DNA of 64,000 bases from Anaerovibrio sp. RM50 (GCF_000622005.1 NZ_JHWV01000006.1:248001-312000), one strand, 5' to 3'; positions 8,572 through 18,210 are shown, counted from the stretch's first letter. Made by a program: numbers and translations. The notes: a model not told the origin generated them from the sequence alone.

Positions 8572-9924
8572 TCAGGCTTCATTACAATCTTTGTTGTAAA
8601 GCTTGGTCTCTTCATCATCATCCTCACGGCCCGGAGTCTTAAAATCAAACTTCCTGATAAGGAAGCTGAAGGAAAAGTAATAAAGGAAAAAGTAAATAAT
8701 ACCAACTGGGATAATCAGCATCCAGCTGGTCTTGTCATTGCCCTGCATAATACCAAATATCAGCAGTTCCAGAAATCCCCCGGAGAAGGTAAGTCCCACT
8801 GCGATATTCAGCATGTGGGCAATCATGTAGGCTGCACCGGCCAGAATAACCTGTACACCGAAGAGCAATGGAGCTGCAAAAAGGAAGGAGAACTCAATTG
8901 GTTCTGTGATACCGGTCAACATGGAAGTCAGGGCTGCAGAAAGCAGGAGACCGCCCACAACCCTCTTCTTTTCAGGACGGGCGCAACGATACATGGCCAA
9001 AGCGGCGCCTGGAAGACCAAAAATCATAAAAATAAACTCCCCGGAAAAATAACGGGTAGCATCAGAACTGAAATGTTCCACATTAGGGGAAGCCACCTGG
9101 GCAAAGAAAATGTTCTGCCCCCCTTGGATAAGCTGGCCATCCACCATCATGGTACCTCCCACGCCGGTCTGCCAGAAGGGCAAATAAAACACGTGATGCA
9201 GGCCAAAGGGAATCAACGCACGTTTTACGATACCGAAAATCAGGGTACCGATATAACCTGTACCCGTAACCACATTGCCAAGGCCAAAGATGATATCCTG
9301 GGCAAAGGGCCAGATAAAGGTCATTATAATACCTACGAAAAGGAACACAATTGTGGATATAATCGGAATAAATCTGGAGCCCCCAAAGAAGGACAGAGCA
9401 TCCGGCAAAACGATTTTATAATAGCGGTTGTGCAGCACGGAAACGCCGATACCAACGATGATACCGCCGAATACCCCCATCTGCAGTGACATAATGCCAC
9501 AACTTGGGGCAATGGTTCCCTCCAGCACCCCGGGGGCAATGGATCCGTCAGCCAGAATCCTGCCCGTAATCTGAAGCATCGCGTTACATGAAACATGCAT
9601 AACGAAGAAGGAAATCATGGCTGCCAGGGCCGCCACTTCCTTTTCGGCCTTTGCCAGACCAATGGCCACGCCTACGGCGAAGATAATAGGCAAGTTGCCG
9701 AAAATAGCTCCCCCTGCAGCACTCATAACCATCAACAGCGAATGCAGCACCGTGCCATCACCAAATATGGATTCAAGTCCATAGCTCCTGATGGTGGTCT
9801 GATTTGTAAAGGAAGCACCAATACCCAACAAAATACCCGCAATTGGCAAAACAGCAACGGGCAGCATGAAACTTCGCCCAACCCGTTGCAATATGCTAAG
9901 AATTTTATTTTTCAATTCACACAC
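8572..9924 (-). CDS. PTS glucose/maltose-type EIIC permease without IIA or IIB
   Basis: 450 aa EIIC of the glucose/maltose (PtsG/MalX) family. It begins with LQRVGRSFMLPVAVLPIAGI and contains the ITEPIEFSFLF substrate loop. The protein ends after the membrane domain with an acidic tail (EDDDEET); no IIB Cys domain (CAT-R motif) is fused or adjacent, so phosphorylation needs partners encoded elsewhere. The start is weakly defined: a GTG at 9924 without a clear ribosome site. It heads an operon with the amino-acid ABC genes. Confidence 0.85.
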   Translation of the reverse strand: MCELKNKILSILQRVGRSFMLPVAVLPIAGILLGIGASFTNQTTIRSYGLESIFGDGTVLHSLLMVMSAAGGAIFGNLPIIFAVGVAIGLAKAEKEVAALAAMISFFVMHVSCNAMLQITGRILADGSIAPGVLEGTIAPSCGIMSLQMGVFGGIIVGIGVSVLHNRYYKIVLPDALSFFGGSRFIPIISTIVFLFVGIIMTFIWPFAQDIIFGLGNVVTGTGYIGTLIFGIVKRALIPFGLHHVFYLPFWQTGVGGTMMVDGQLIQGGQNIFFAQVASPNVEHFSSDATRYFSGEFIFMIFGLPGAALAMYRCARPEKKRVVGGLLLSAALTSMLTGITEPIEFSFLFAAPLLFGVQVILAGAAYMIAHMLNIAVGLTFSGGFLELLIFGIMQGNDKTSWMLIIPVGIIYFFLYYFSFSFLIRKFDFKTPGREDDDEETKLYNKDCNEA

Positions 9925-10039
9925 ACTTTCATAATATAAGAATAATATATATCTGTTTCCTATTGTATCATAGCTTAATCATATATAACAGATATCAACA
10001 TACAGTATCATCTCTTCGTAATATTTTACAAATGGCATT

Positions 10040-10072
10040 AAAAAGGAGCTGTCTCCACAGGGAAACAGCTCC
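10040..10072 (-). terminator. Terminator after lysS
   Basis: Stem GGAGCTGT / ACAGCTCC with an 11-12 nt loop, followed on the minus strand by TTTTT. It lies 48 bp past the lysS stop. The remaining 115 bp up to the PTS gene should carry that gene's promoter; none was convincingly recognised. Confidence 0.9.
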
Positions 10073-10119
10073 GAAAAATCAAATGGTCCAATAATAAATG
10101 GTCCAAAAATAATTTTAAA

Positions 10120-11625
10120 TTATTCAGCCAGTGGCTTCATGGTTGGGAACAGCAGAACATCACGGATGGATGCGCTGTCAGTGAGGAACATTACCAGACG
10201 GTCCACGCCGATACCCAGACCACCTGTTGGTGGCAAACCGTATTCAAGGGCTGTGATGAAGTCGCGGTCCATCATGTGGGCCTCATCATCACCGTCTTCA
10301 CGGGCCTTCAGCTGATCCATGAAGCGGCCCTCCTGATCGATAGGGTCGTTGAGCTCAGTAAAGCCATTGGCCAGCTCACGGCCATATACGAAGCACTCAA
10401 AACGGTCAGTAATACGTGGGTCCTCAGGATTACGCTTTGCCAGCGGAGAAATCTCAGTTGGATGGCCAGTGATGAAGGTAGGCTGAATCAAGGTCTCCTC
10501 CACCTTCTCCTCAAAGGCTGCATTGAGAATACCACCAATACCAAAACGCTTCTCGTAAGGAACGCCGATTTCGTCAGCCATGGCACGGGCCTCCTCCACA
10601 GTTTCACAGCTGAGGAAATCCTTGCCGGTTGCTTCCTTCACCGCATCATTCATGCTGATGCGCTTGAAGCTGGAATAATCAATGGTAGTGCCCTGATAAT
10701 CCACCTGGAGGCTGCCGCATACTGCCATGGCAGCATCACGGACAATGCCCTCAGTAACGTCCATGAGATCATTGTAATCAGCATAGGCCTGATAAATCTC
10801 AATGGAGGTAAACTCAGGATTATGGCGTACATCCATGCCCTCGTTGCGGAATACGCGGCCGATTTCATATACGCGCTCCATACCGCCCACAACAAGACGC
10901 TTCAGATTCAGCTCTGTGGCAATGCGAAGGTACATATCCAGATCAAGGGTATTGTGGTGGGTAATGAACGGACGGGCTGCGGCACCGCCGGCAATTGTGC
11001 CCAATACAGGGGTCTCCACCTCAAGGAAGTCGCGGGAATCCAGATAATTACGGATGGACTTGATAATATTTGTACGGGCCACAAAGGTATTCATAACCTC
11101 AGGGTTCATAATAAGATCCACATAACGCTGACGATAGCGGATTTCAGTATCGGTGAGACCGTGGAACTTCTCAGGAAGAGGACGGAGGGACTTGGAAAGA
11201 AGGTCAAAGTCGTCTACCCGGACAGTAAGCTCACCACGGCGGGTGCGGAATACATGACCCTTTACGCCGATAATATCACCGATGTCAAGAAGCTTAAACT
11301 GCTTGTACTTCTCCTCCCCCAGTACATCCAGCTTGAAGTAAATCTGGATACGGCTGGTGCGGTCCATAATAACGGAGAAGCTGGCCTTGCCATGGCCGCG
11401 GATAGCCATGAGACGGCCGGCAATGGATACTTCCTCCTCGCTTTCATCTTCGCCTTCAAGATTTGCATACTGCTCCAAAATAGCAGCATTATGATGAGAA
11501 ACCTCAAAACGATGGCCGAAAGGAGCTACACCCATTTCACGGAAGGCTGCCAGCTTGTCACGGCGGACCTTCAACAATTCATTCATATCCTGCTGAACAG
11601 GAGCATTTTCCTTATTTTCTGCCAC
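10120..11625 (-). CDS. lysS: Lysyl-tRNA synthetase, class II
   Basis: 501 aa cytosolic enzyme charging tRNA-Lys. An N-terminal OB-fold anticodon-binding domain (about 60-150) is followed by the class II catalytic domain with motif 2 ([15 protein letters not shown]) and motif 3 ([14 protein letters not shown]). Start GTG 11625 is 8 nt after TAGGAG, 18 bp past the greA stop. The greA-lysS order is common in Firmicutes. Full family length. Confidence 0.97.
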   Translation of the reverse strand: MAENKENAPVQQDMNELLKVRRDKLAAFREMGVAPFGHRFEVSHHNAAILEQYANLEGEDESEEEVSIAGRLMAIRGHGKASFSVIMDRTSRIQIYFKLDVLGEEKYKQFKLLDIGDIIGVKGHVFRTRRGELTVRVDDFDLLSKSLRPLPEKFHGLTDTEIRYRQRYVDLIMNPEVMNTFVARTNIIKSIRNYLDSRDFLEVETPVLGTIAGGAAARPFITHHNTLDLDMYLRIATELNLKRLVVGGMERVYEIGRVFRNEGMDVRHNPEFTSIEIYQAYADYNDLMDVTEGIVRDAAMAVCGSLQVDYQGTTIDYSSFKRISMNDAVKEATGKDFLSCETVEEARAMADEIGVPYEKRFGIGGILNAAFEEKVEETLIQPTFITGHPTEISPLAKRNPEDPRITDRFECFVYGRELANGFTELNDPIDQEGRFMDQLKAREDGDDEAHMMDRDFITALEYGLPPTGGLGIGVDRLVMFLTDSASIRDVLLFPTMKPLAE

Positions 11626-11643
11626 TTTACATTCTCCTATTAC

Positions 11644-12117
11644 TTAGTGCTTAATTTCAACAATTTCGTAGTTGATGATGTTCTCACCAACGTGAACCTC
11701 TACGACCTCACCTACGGTCTTGCCAATAATAGCCGCACCTACAGGGGACTCATTGGAAATCTTGCCCTCGTCAGGGTCTGCCTCGGTGGAGCCTACCAGC
11801 TGATACTCATCGGTCTCCTCAAATTCCAGATCCTTCAGTACAATCTTGGAACCCATGGAAACTACATTGCTGTCAGCACTGTCCTCAATAATCTTGGCGT
11901 GGCGGATCTTCTCCTCCAGCTCAGCGATTTCGCCTTCCAGGAAAGCCTGCTCGTTCTTGGCATCATCATACTCGGAGTTCTCGGAAAGGTCGCCCAGGGC
12001 AATGGCAGCTTTCAGACGATCAGCTACCTCAAGTCTTTTTACACTTTTTAAATAATCAAGTTTCTCCTGTAGTTTTTTCAAACCATCTGCGGTAAGAAGT
12101 ACGCTCTTGTCAGCCAT
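11644..12117 (-). CDS. greA: Transcription elongation factor GreA
   Basis: 157 aa. It rescues backtracked RNA polymerase by stimulating transcript cleavage. An N-terminal antiparallel coiled coil carries the acidic tip (GDLSENSEYDDAK, residues about 42-54) and a C-terminal FKBP-like domain ends in GEVVEVHVGENIINYEIVEI. First gene of greA-lysS, with a consensus promoter and a leader hairpin upstream. Usual length. Confidence 0.97.
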   Translation of the reverse strand: MADKSVLLTADGLKKLQEKLDYLKSVKRLEVADRLKAAIALGDLSENSEYDDAKNEQAFLEGEIAELEEKIRHAKIIEDSADSNVVSMGSKIVLKDLEFEETDEYQLVGSTEADPDEGKISNESPVGAAIIGKTVGEVVEVHVGENIINYEIVEIKH

Positions 12118-12146
12118 TACTAAAAACTCCTTTGCTCAATAAATAA

Positions 12147-12168
12147 TGAGTGCCGTTTGGGGCACTCA
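12147..12168 (-). promoter_or_regulatory. Hairpin in the greA leader
   Basis: 8-bp perfect stem TGAGTGCC / GGCACTCA with a 6-nt loop lies in the approximately 70-nt greA leader, between the predicted transcription start and the ribosome site. No T-run follows in the greA direction, so it is not a terminator for that transcript. It may stabilise or regulate the mRNA. Confidence 0.55.
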
Positions 12169-12193
12169 CATAAAATACAAAATTTACTATAAT

Positions 12194-12222
12194 ATTATAA
12201 GTAATAACCTGCTTTTTGTCAA
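12194..12222 (-). promoter_or_regulatory. greA-lysS promoter
   Basis: Perfect consensus housekeeping promoter on the minus strand: TTGACA at 12222-12217, 17-bp spacer, TATAAT at 12199-12194. It predicts transcription starting near 12187. Confidence 0.93.
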
Positions 12223-12235
12223 TTAAAACAGCAAG

Positions 12236-12268
12236 CTAAAAGAGACTGTTACCTCAGCAACAGCCTCT
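12236..12268 (-). terminator. Terminator after the first sepF
   Basis: 10-bp stem AGAGACTGTT / AACAGCCTCT (one G-T pair) with an 8-nt loop, then TTTTA on the minus strand. It begins 14 bp past the sepF stop and separates it from the greA promoter. Confidence 0.88.
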
Positions 12269-12281
12269 ATAAAATCATTTA

Positions 12282-12755
12282 TTACAATGTAGCAGCTACA
12301 GACTTCATCTCGTTGATCTCAACCCCATTTGGTGCATAGAGAACCATAGTGTTGGAAACACGATGAACAAAGCCGTCCTGAATGTAGCAAACACCATTCA
12401 GAAAATCGCAGATACGCTGCTGCTCAGGAAGCTCCACACGCTCATAATTTACAATGGCCGAGCTTCTGGCCTTCAAAGCGTCAGCAACCTCACGAACATC
12501 ATCAAAACGCTGAGGCATAAAGATCTTAATCTTCATTTCAGCAGGCCTAGGAGCATTGTTGGTATACAATGTAAGATTAGGCTTCTGCATAGGTACAACA
12601 GATGGCTTGGCAGGCTTAACAGCCTTAACAGTGCTGGCGCCCCCTACTACTTTACGCTCAACCTGTCCATCTATTACCTCTTCTTCATCCAAATACAGTT
12701 CGTCTTCAACCTCAACCGGCGCGAAGAAGTCTTCCAGTTTTTTTAGAATACTCAC
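12282..12755 (-). CDS. sepF: SepF-family cell division protein (paralogue 1)
   Basis: 157 aa. A short N-terminal amphipathic, membrane-binding stretch (SILKKLEDFFAP) leads through an acidic/Pro-rich linker to the SepF core (about 75-157) with VREVADALKARSSAIVNYE and CDFLNGVCYIQ. SepF tethers FtsZ to the membrane. It stands outside the ylm cluster, as a single-gene unit between typA and greA. Start GTG 12755 is 9 nt after GGAGG; an in-frame GTG at 12764 overlaps the ribosome site. A second SepF is at 40969-41496. Confidence 0.88.
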   Translation of the reverse strand: MSILKKLEDFFAPVEVEDELYLDEEEVIDGQVERKVVGGASTVKAVKPAKPSVVPMQKPNLTLYTNNAPRPAEMKIKIFMPQRFDDVREVADALKARSSAIVNYERVELPEQQRICDFLNGVCYIQDGFVHRVSNTMVLYAPNGVEINEMKSVAATL

Positions 12756-12869
12756 AACGTCCACCCTCCATTAATATAAGTCCAAAATCATTAAAATAAA
12801 ATTGAATGGAAAAATTTAAAAAATAAGTTCTTAATATTTAACCCATACGGGGCTACTTCATATTATATC

Positions 12870-12903
12870 CGCAAACAGCAGGTTTTGTCCTGCTGTTTTT
12901 GCG
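12870..12903 (-). terminator. Hairpin between typA and sepF
   Basis: Strong hairpin with arms CGCAAACAGCAGG and CCTGCTGTTTTTGCG (2-nt bulge). It probably ends typA, but no T-run follows on the minus strand; the T-rich flank is on the plus side. A TATAAT box at 12867-12862 immediately downstream on the minus strand may belong to the sepF promoter. Confidence 0.5.
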
Positions 12904-12963
12904 AATTTTCTTTATTTTTAAAAAAATGAGACTATAGACCTATATCTTTTTGATGAACACCTA

Positions 12964-14787
12964 TCAGCTTTCCTTACGGGCATTCTTGCTTGCTCTGCCG
13001 CGAACCACCTTGTCAAGAATGGTCTTGCGGAGGCGGATGCTGTCAGGAGTTACCTCCACCAGCTCGTCATCATTAATGTACTCAAGGGCCTGCTCCAGAC
13101 TCAGAATACGAGGCGGAGTCAGTCTGATGGCTTCATCAGATGCAGAAGTACGCATGTTGGATACGTGCTTTGCCTTGCATGGATTAATATCCATATCAAT
13201 ATCACGGGTATTCTCACCAACGATCATGCCCTCATATACGGCCTGGCCAGGGGAGATGAACATAGTACCGCGATCCTGAAGATTATAAATACCATAACCG
13301 GTGGTCTCACCCTGCTCGAAGGCTACGAGGGAACCACGGGTACGGCCTGGAATATCCCCCTTATAAGGCACATAACCGGAGAATACATGGTTCATGATAC
13401 CATTACCCTTTGTATTGGTGAGAAGCTCGCTGCGGAAGCCGATAAGGCCACGGGCTGGAATGAGGAATTCCATGCGCATGTAGCCGGAAACCTCAGTCAT
13501 GTTGGCCAGCTCAGCCTTGCGGGTACCAAGGGATTCCATAACGGTACCCATATATTCCTGAGGAACCTCGATGGTGAGGTTCTCCATAGGCTCACACTTC
13601 TGGCCGTTGATCATCTTGTATACTACCTCAGGCTTGCCCACCTGCAGCTCATAGCCCTCGCGGCGCATGGTCTCGATAAGTATGGAAAGATGGAGCTCAC
13701 CGCGGCCGCTTACCTTAAATACATCAGCGGAATCAGTTTCCTCAACACGGAGGGAAACATTTGTCTCCACTTCCTTGAAAAGGCGGTCACGGAGGTGACG
13801 GGAGGTAACGAACTGACCCTCACGGCCTGCAAATGGGCTGGTGTTAACACCAAAGGTCATGGAAAGGGTTGGCTCGTCAATATTAATAGTAGGCAATGCC
13901 TCAGGATTTTCGGCATCTGCCACGGTGTATCCAATGCTTACGTTGCCAAGACCAGTGAGACAAACGATTTCACCCATTGTGGCTTCCTCAACCTCTACGC
14001 GGTTCAGGCCCTGGTATGTGTATACCTTGCCAATCTTGGCCTTGGTCTGGGAATCTCCGTCCATCAGCACAACAGCCTGGTTTGGCTTTACGCTGCCGCG
14101 GATAATACGGCCTACTGCCAGCTTGCCAACGTATTCGTCAGACTCAAGGGTAGTAACCATCATCTGGAGAGGACCATCTGCATCACCCTGTGGGCAAGGA
14201 ATTTCCTTCACGATGGTCTCCATGAGAGGCTTCAGATTGTCGTAGTCGTCCTCCATGCTGTACTTGGCAATACCATCACGGGCAGTGGCATAAATGCAAG
14301 GGAAATCAAGCTGGTCATCGTCAGCATCCAGCTCCATGAACAGCTCAAGAACTTCATCATATACATCGTCCACACGCTGGTCCGGACGGTCAATCTTGTT
14401 GATTACAACGATTGGCTTAAGGCCCTGCTCCAGTGCCTTGCGGAGAACGTACTTGGTCTGTGGCATTGGGCCCTCGAAGGCATCTACCAGCAGAACTACG
14501 CCGTCCACCATGTTCAGTACGCGCTGTACCTCGCCGCCGAAGTCAGCATGGCCCGGGGTGTCAACGATATTAATCTTGGTCCCCTCGTACATAACTGCAG
14601 TATTCTTGGAAAGAATTGTAATACCACGCTCGCGCTCCAGATCACCGGAGTCCATTACGCGCTCTGCAACCTGCTCATTTTCACGGAAAATGTGGCTCTG
14701 CTGCAGCATTGCATCTACCAGTGTGGTCTTACCATGGTCAACGTGAGCAATAATCGCGATATTTCTCAAATTTTCATTTTTACTCAT
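12964..14787 (-). CDS. typA: Ribosome-associated GTPase TypA/BipA
   Basis: 607 aa translational GTPase of the EF-G class involved in ribosome assembly and stress or cold adaptation. G1 is [11 protein letters not shown]3 DTPGHADF, G4 NKID; then EF-Tu domain 2, EF-G-like domains III and V, and the BipA-specific C-terminus ([16 protein letters not shown]-like tail NARKES). Start ATG 14787 follows GGGAGGAA at 10 nt; an upstream in-frame ATG at 14811 lacks one. Monocistronic. Confidence 0.96.
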   Translation of the reverse strand: MSKNENLRNIAIIAHVDHGKTTLVDAMLQQSHIFRENEQVAERVMDSGDLERERGITILSKNTAVMYEGTKINIVDTPGHADFGGEVQRVLNMVDGVVLLVDAFEGPMPQTKYVLRKALEQGLKPIVVINKIDRPDQRVDDVYDEVLELFMELDADDDQLDFPCIYATARDGIAKYSMEDDYDNLKPLMETIVKEIPCPQGDADGPLQMMVTTLESDEYVGKLAVGRIIRGSVKPNQAVVLMDGDSQTKAKIGKVYTYQGLNRVEVEEATMGEIVCLTGLGNVSIGYTVADAENPEALPTINIDEPTLSMTFGVNTSPFAGREGQFVTSRHLRDRLFKEVETNVSLRVEETDSADVFKVSGRGELHLSILIETMRREGYELQVGKPEVVYKMINGQKCEPMENLTIEVPQEYMGTVMESLGTRKAELANMTEVSGYMRMEFLIPARGLIGFRSELLTNTKGNGIMNHVFSGYVPYKGDIPGRTRGSLVAFEQGETTGYGIYNLQDRGTMFISPGQAVYEGMIVGENTRDIDMDINPCKAKHVSNMRTSASDEAIRLTPPRILSLEQALEYINDDELVEVTPDSIRLRKTILDKVVRGRASKNARKES

Positions 14788-14816
14788 AGTATTAAAATTC
14801 CTCCCATACATAGAAA

Positions 14817-14835
14817 AAGGAGTCCTACGCTCCTT
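14817..14835 (-). promoter_or_regulatory. Terminator-like hairpin in the typA leader
   Basis: Stem AAGGAG / CTCCTT with a 7-nt loop, followed by TTTCT on the minus strand, sits about 15-20 nt upstream of the typA ribosome site and within its predicted leader. It resembles a weak attenuator. Two AGGAG-like sequences lie in the hairpin itself. Confidence 0.45.
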
Positions 14836-14869
14836 CTACAATAACAACATCTTAAATTTCAGCATACTA

Positions 14870-14898
14870 ATATTATTATAGACGCTATCTGTTGTCAA
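14870..14898 (-). promoter_or_regulatory. typA promoter
   Basis: -35 TTGACA at 14898-14893, 17-bp spacer, -10 TAATAT (4/6) at 14875-14870 on the minus strand. It lies between the metK terminator and typA and gives a leader of roughly 75 nt. Confidence 0.65.
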
Positions 14899-14931
14899 TT
14901 ACTTTTTATTATAGGAAACCTTTGCAGGCAA

Positions 14932-14962
14932 TAAAAAAATGAGGCACAATTTCTTGTGCCCC
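14932..14962 (-). terminator. Terminator after metK
   Basis: Stem GGCACAA / TTGTGCC with a 4-nt loop, followed on the minus strand by a seven-T run. It begins about 43 bp past the metK stop. Confidence 0.92.
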
Positions 14963-15004
14963 ACTTAATAACAAATCAGTATTTAAAATATATCCGATAA
15001 TCTA

Positions 15005-16192
15005 TCATACACCAGCCTGAGCCTTCAGAGCATCAGCCTTGTCGGTGTGCTCCCAAGGAAGATCCACATCAGTACGGCCGAAGTGGCCATAAGCTGCAGT
15101 CTGGGCATAGATTGGACGACGGAGATTCAGCATCTTGATAATGCCAGCCGGACGGAGATCGAAGTTCTTCTGAACCAGCTCCTCCAGAGTGCGGTCATCC
15201 ACCTTGCCAGTGCCAAAGGTATCAACCATGATGGAAACAGGCTTGGCCACGCCGATGGCATAAGCCAGCTGAACCTCAGCCTTTTCAGCCAGACCGGCTG
15301 CCACGATGTTCTTTGCCACGTAACGGGCTGCATAAGCACCAGAGCGGTCAACCTTTGTTGGATCCTTGCCGGAGAATGCGCCGCCGCCATGACGTGCCAT
15401 GCCGCCATAGGTATCAACGATAATCTTACGGCCAGTAAGACCGCAGTCACCCTGTGGGCCGCCGATAACGAACTTGCCAGTTGGATTGATGAAATACTTG
15501 GTATCGTCGCTGAGAAGCTCTGCAGGAATAACAGGCTTTACAACGTGCTCGATAAGATCCTTGCGAATCTGCTCCAGACTAACCTTTTCGTCATGCTGGG
15601 TGGAAATTACAATGGTATCAATGGCTACTGGCTTGCCGTTCTCATAAGCAACGGTAACCTGGGTCTTGCCGTCCGGACGGAGATATGGCAAAGTGCCGTT
15701 CTTGCGAACCTCAGTGAGACGACGGGAAAGACGATGAGCCAAAGCGATAGGAGTTGGCATAAACTCAGGGGTCTCGTTGCATGCATAACCGAACATCATG
15801 CCCTGGTCCCCGGCGCCGGTTGCTTCCTCTTCGCTCATTTCACCCTCGCGGGCCTCCAAAGCCTTGTCAACGCCCTGGGCAATATCAGGGGACTGCTCAT
15901 CAAGGGAAATGAGAATACCGCAGGTGTCAGCATCAAAGCCGTACTTGGCACGGGTGTAGCCAATTTTTCTGATAGTCTCACGGACAATCTTGGAAATATC
16001 AACATAGCAGCTGGTGGAAATCTCACCGGCAATGTGAGCCTGACCGGTGGTAACCATGGTCTCGCAGGCAACACGGCCCATTGGGTCCTGCTCAAGAATA
16101 GCATCAAGGATGCTGTCGGAAATCTGGTCTGCAATTTTATCAGGATGGCCCTCAGTAACAGACTCAGAAGTGAACAATAAACGTTTAGCCAT
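15005..16192 (-). CDS. metK: S-adenosylmethionine synthetase
   Basis: 395 aa. Makes S-adenosylmethionine from methionine and ATP in the cytosol. Signatures seen: [19 protein letters not shown] (N-terminus), [12 protein letters not shown], and [16 protein letters not shown] (ATP/phosphate binding). Start ATG 16192 is 7 nt after AGGAGG; the open frame extends to 16222 without a better site. Controlled by the SAM-I riboswitch and terminator upstream, so its product shuts off its own synthesis. Monocistronic. Confidence 0.98.
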   Translation of the reverse strand: MAKRLLFTSESVTEGHPDKIADQISDSILDAILEQDPMGRVACETMVTTGQAHIAGEISTSCYVDISKIVRETIRKIGYTRAKYGFDADTCGILISLDEQSPDIAQGVDKALEAREGEMSEEEATGAGDQGMMFGYACNETPEFMPTPIALAHRLSRRLTEVRKNGTLPYLRPDGKTQVTVAYENGKPVAIDTIVISTQHDEKVSLEQIRKDLIEHVVKPVIPAELLSDDTKYFINPTGKFVIGGPQGDCGLTGRKIIVDTYGGMARHGGGAFSGKDPTKVDRSGAYAARYVAKNIVAAGLAEKAEVQLAYAIGVAKPVSIMVDTFGTGKVDDRTLEELVQKNFDLRPAGIIKMLNLRRPIYAQTAAYGHFGRTDVDLPWEHTDKADALKAQAGV

Positions 16193-16270
16193 TAAAACGC
16201 CTCCTAAAAGTAAAGAATACATTCCCTGAAATATGAAAACACCGAGTATAACTTTTAAAAGAATTAAGTA

Positions 16271-16298
16271 ATAAAAAAACTCTCTTCAAAGAGAGAGC
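16271..16298 (-). terminator. Expression-platform terminator of the metK riboswitch
   Basis: Stem CTCTCTT / AAGAGAG with a short loop, followed by a seven-T run on the minus strand. It lies between the riboswitch aptamer and metK. In the SAM-bound state the P1 helix of the aptamer would allow this terminator to form. Confidence 0.92.
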
Positions 16299-16308
16299 TC
16301 ATATAAAA

Positions 16309-16419
16309 TCTCTCATCTTAAGGCCAACAGCCTTCAGGAATTAGCACCGTTTCGGTATAAGATATACCAATGGTTGCCGCAGCTTCAAAGGGCCAGTCCC
16401 TCCACTGCTCTTGATGAGT
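16309..16419 (-). ncRNA. SAM-I (S-box) riboswitch
   Basis: Read on the minus strand. P1 strands CTCATC and GATGAG close the element. The conserved core blocks CTCATCAAGAGCAGTGGAGG, GGCAACC and GGTGCTAATTCC are present in the right order with four-way junction helices between them. This is the classic S-box aptamer, directly in front of metK and followed by a terminator. Confidence 0.96.
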
Positions 16420-16440
16420 CCATATTCAGTTTACTTTATC

Positions 16441-16469
16441 ATGATATTCTATCCCCATAAAAAAGTCAA
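16441..16469 (-). promoter_or_regulatory. metK promoter
   Basis: -35 TTGACT at 16469-16464, 17-bp spacer, -10 TATCAT at 16446-16441 on the minus strand. It places the transcription start about 15 nt before the S-box aptamer. Confidence 0.88.
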
Positions 16470-16569
16470 GGTGTTATGGGGTTATTCACTAAATGACCAC
16501 ATAAACTATATTATTGACGAAGATTCTGCTATAATATTAAAGGATAAGTTTAATTTAAGGAGATTCTCA

Positions 16570-17061
16570 ATGGAGATTGTAAATGCTTTTGCCGTTTTTT
16601 GGATCCTGTTTAACGGATATACATTATATAAGATTCTTCTGAGCTCCAGTGATGAAGAACGGGATGATATTCATAACGAGCTGGTGGATATGTGCCGCAC
16701 CATGACCCCCTCCGCCGTGGGCAAAACCATGGTGACCCTTTTTCTGGCAGTAATGGTATTGGACATCATAGGGTTCTATCTCACCTATACCTACGCCTAT
16801 ACCCTGGAGGAAAACTTCTACACCAGAATTCTTCTCTTTTTGGCCTTTGTGCTGGTATTTTTTATTGACCAGATCGTTTCCTTCAGACAGACAATGAAAA
16901 TTGCGGCGGCTCTCAGGATACCAAATATAAGGGACGATGTGCTGAAGCGTTTTATGCGTATGACGGAAAGGGATATGGATTTTATCAACACCATATCCGC
17001 AGTGGCCAAGTTTGTGGCAGCATTCCAGCTGGTACTTTATACCATTCTCACAAAATCATAA
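16570..17061 (+). CDS. Small membrane protein of unknown function
   Basis: 163 aa, the only plus-strand gene in the window. Not recognised. It has an N-terminal hydrophobic helix (about 5-22), two central helices (about 58-80 and 87-108), a basic-rich soluble stretch and a last hydrophobic segment near the C-terminus. Start ATG 16570 is 7 nt after AAGGAG; the frame is open upstream to 16411, but that part overlaps the metK promoter region and looks non-coding. Divergent from metK, followed by its own terminator. Confidence 0.75.
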   Translation: MEIVNAFAVFWILFNGYTLYKILLSSSDEERDDIHNELVDMCRTMTPSAVGKTMVTLFLAVMVLDIIGFYLTYTYAYTLEENFYTRILLFLAFVLVFFIDQIVSFRQTMKIAAALRIPNIRDDVLKRFMRMTERDMDFINTISAVAKFVAAFQLVLYTILTKS

Positions 17062-17084
17062 TATTAGCGCTATAACACACAAAC

Positions 17085-17137
17085 AGGCTGTGACAGGCAG
17101 GTGGATAACTCCCCCGCCTATCACAGCCTTTTAATTT
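17085..17137 (+). terminator. Terminator of the plus-strand membrane gene
   Basis: Arms AGGCTGTGA and TCACAGCCT, with further pairing of AGGC / GCCT inside, followed by TTTTAATTTT on the plus strand. It begins 23 bp past the stop codon at 17061. Confidence 0.88.
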
Positions 17138-17185
17138 TATCCTTGGCAGCTAATGCCAGGCCACTTGGGCCGGATTAATGATTAT

Positions 17186-18097
17186 TCATTCAAACTGGGT
17201 TATTGGTTGTTCATCCCAATTGATGTTTTTAATTAACTCCATAAGCTCCTCAATTGATGAGGCCTCAAGGCGGACCGTCTTAACTGGCGGCAAGGCCTGC
17301 CCCTCTTCCTCCTGGGCCTTCTCAGGCTTAAGGAGATTCAGCACATTTTCCGGTGCATAGGCACCATGATCTGCCTTTTCCTTTATGGCTTCCATAAGCT
17401 CCTCATGGGTAGGAATATCAGGGCGCTGTGGCGGCGCCTTGGCGTGGTCACGGGCCTCCTTCTTTTCCTCAGCCCGCTTGTCCATGGCCTTCTGGCGGAT
17501 TTCCTCCTGCTTGTCGCTAATCTTTTCCAGCTCAGCGAACAGCTTCATATTGCCCTCATCATCAAAGGATATGCCAAGACGGCTGAACTGCACACCTTCA
17601 CCCAGCTCACCGTTTTCCATAAGGTCATTTAAGGTGCTGATGCCGGAATCCACCTTGCCCATAACCTCATTGGCGTATTCCTCGTCCTCTGCCATGCGCT
17701 CAATTTCCTCGGTGGAGAACATAACAAAATAACTCTTGTCACTAGGGCCGGCAATATCCAAAGGATTGTCCACCCCATCGGCAATGAGGAATTCATAATC
17801 ACCATATTTTTCACGAAGCTTTGCCAAAAACTCCTGGGCCTTTGGAGAGAGCTTTTCCTCCTCAGGGGTTACATTCCATTTCTTTTCAGTTACATCCTGA
17901 ACAGAGGCATCCTTCTTCTGATTTGCTTCCTGGGCCGCATATTGCTTGGCCCCATTGGTAAGGAGAACATCAAAATCCTTGCCCACCTTCCCGGAAAGGT
18001 CCATGCCCTTTCCCTTTGCCTTTTGTTTGCCCATATCCCCAATATTTTTAAGAGGGGAAAATCCTGTAGTCTGATTAATCATATTTGACATTGCCAT
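17186..18097 (-). CDS. DUF6033-like soluble protein
   Basis: 303 aa, no signal peptide or membrane helix. The N-terminus is low-complexity and Lys/Gly/Gln-rich. The centre (about 80-180) has LSPKAQEFLAKLREKYGDYE and FMFSTEE-like segments as in the DUF6033 family; then come a charged coiled-coil stretch (EKISDKQEEIRQKAMDKRAEEKKEA) and an acidic C-terminus. Function is unknown. GGAGGAA is followed by ATG at 18097 and ATG at 18091; the second has the better spacing. Monocistronic. Confidence 0.75.
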   Translation of the reverse strand: MAMSNMINQTTGFSPLKNIGDMGKQKAKGKGMDLSGKVGKDFDVLLTNGAKQYAAQEANQKKDASVQDVTEKKWNVTPEEEKLSPKAQEFLAKLREKYGDYEFLIADGVDNPLDIAGPSDKSYFVMFSTEEIERMAEDEEYANEVMGKVDSGISTLNDLMENGELGEGVQFSRLGISFDDEGNMKLFAELEKISDKQEEIRQKAMDKRAEEKKEARDHAKAPPQRPDIPTHEELMEAIKEKADHGAYAPENVLNLLKPEKAQEEEGQALPPVKTVRLEASSIEELMELIKNINWDEQPITQFE

Positions 18098-18210
18098 TTC
18101 CTCCTTTGACCGGCGCGAAATCCTTTTCTCATGGGAATACTCATCTTACATCTATTATCGTCACACTTTTCATCATACTTAATAAATAATATCTTTGAAT
18201 TATGCAATAT

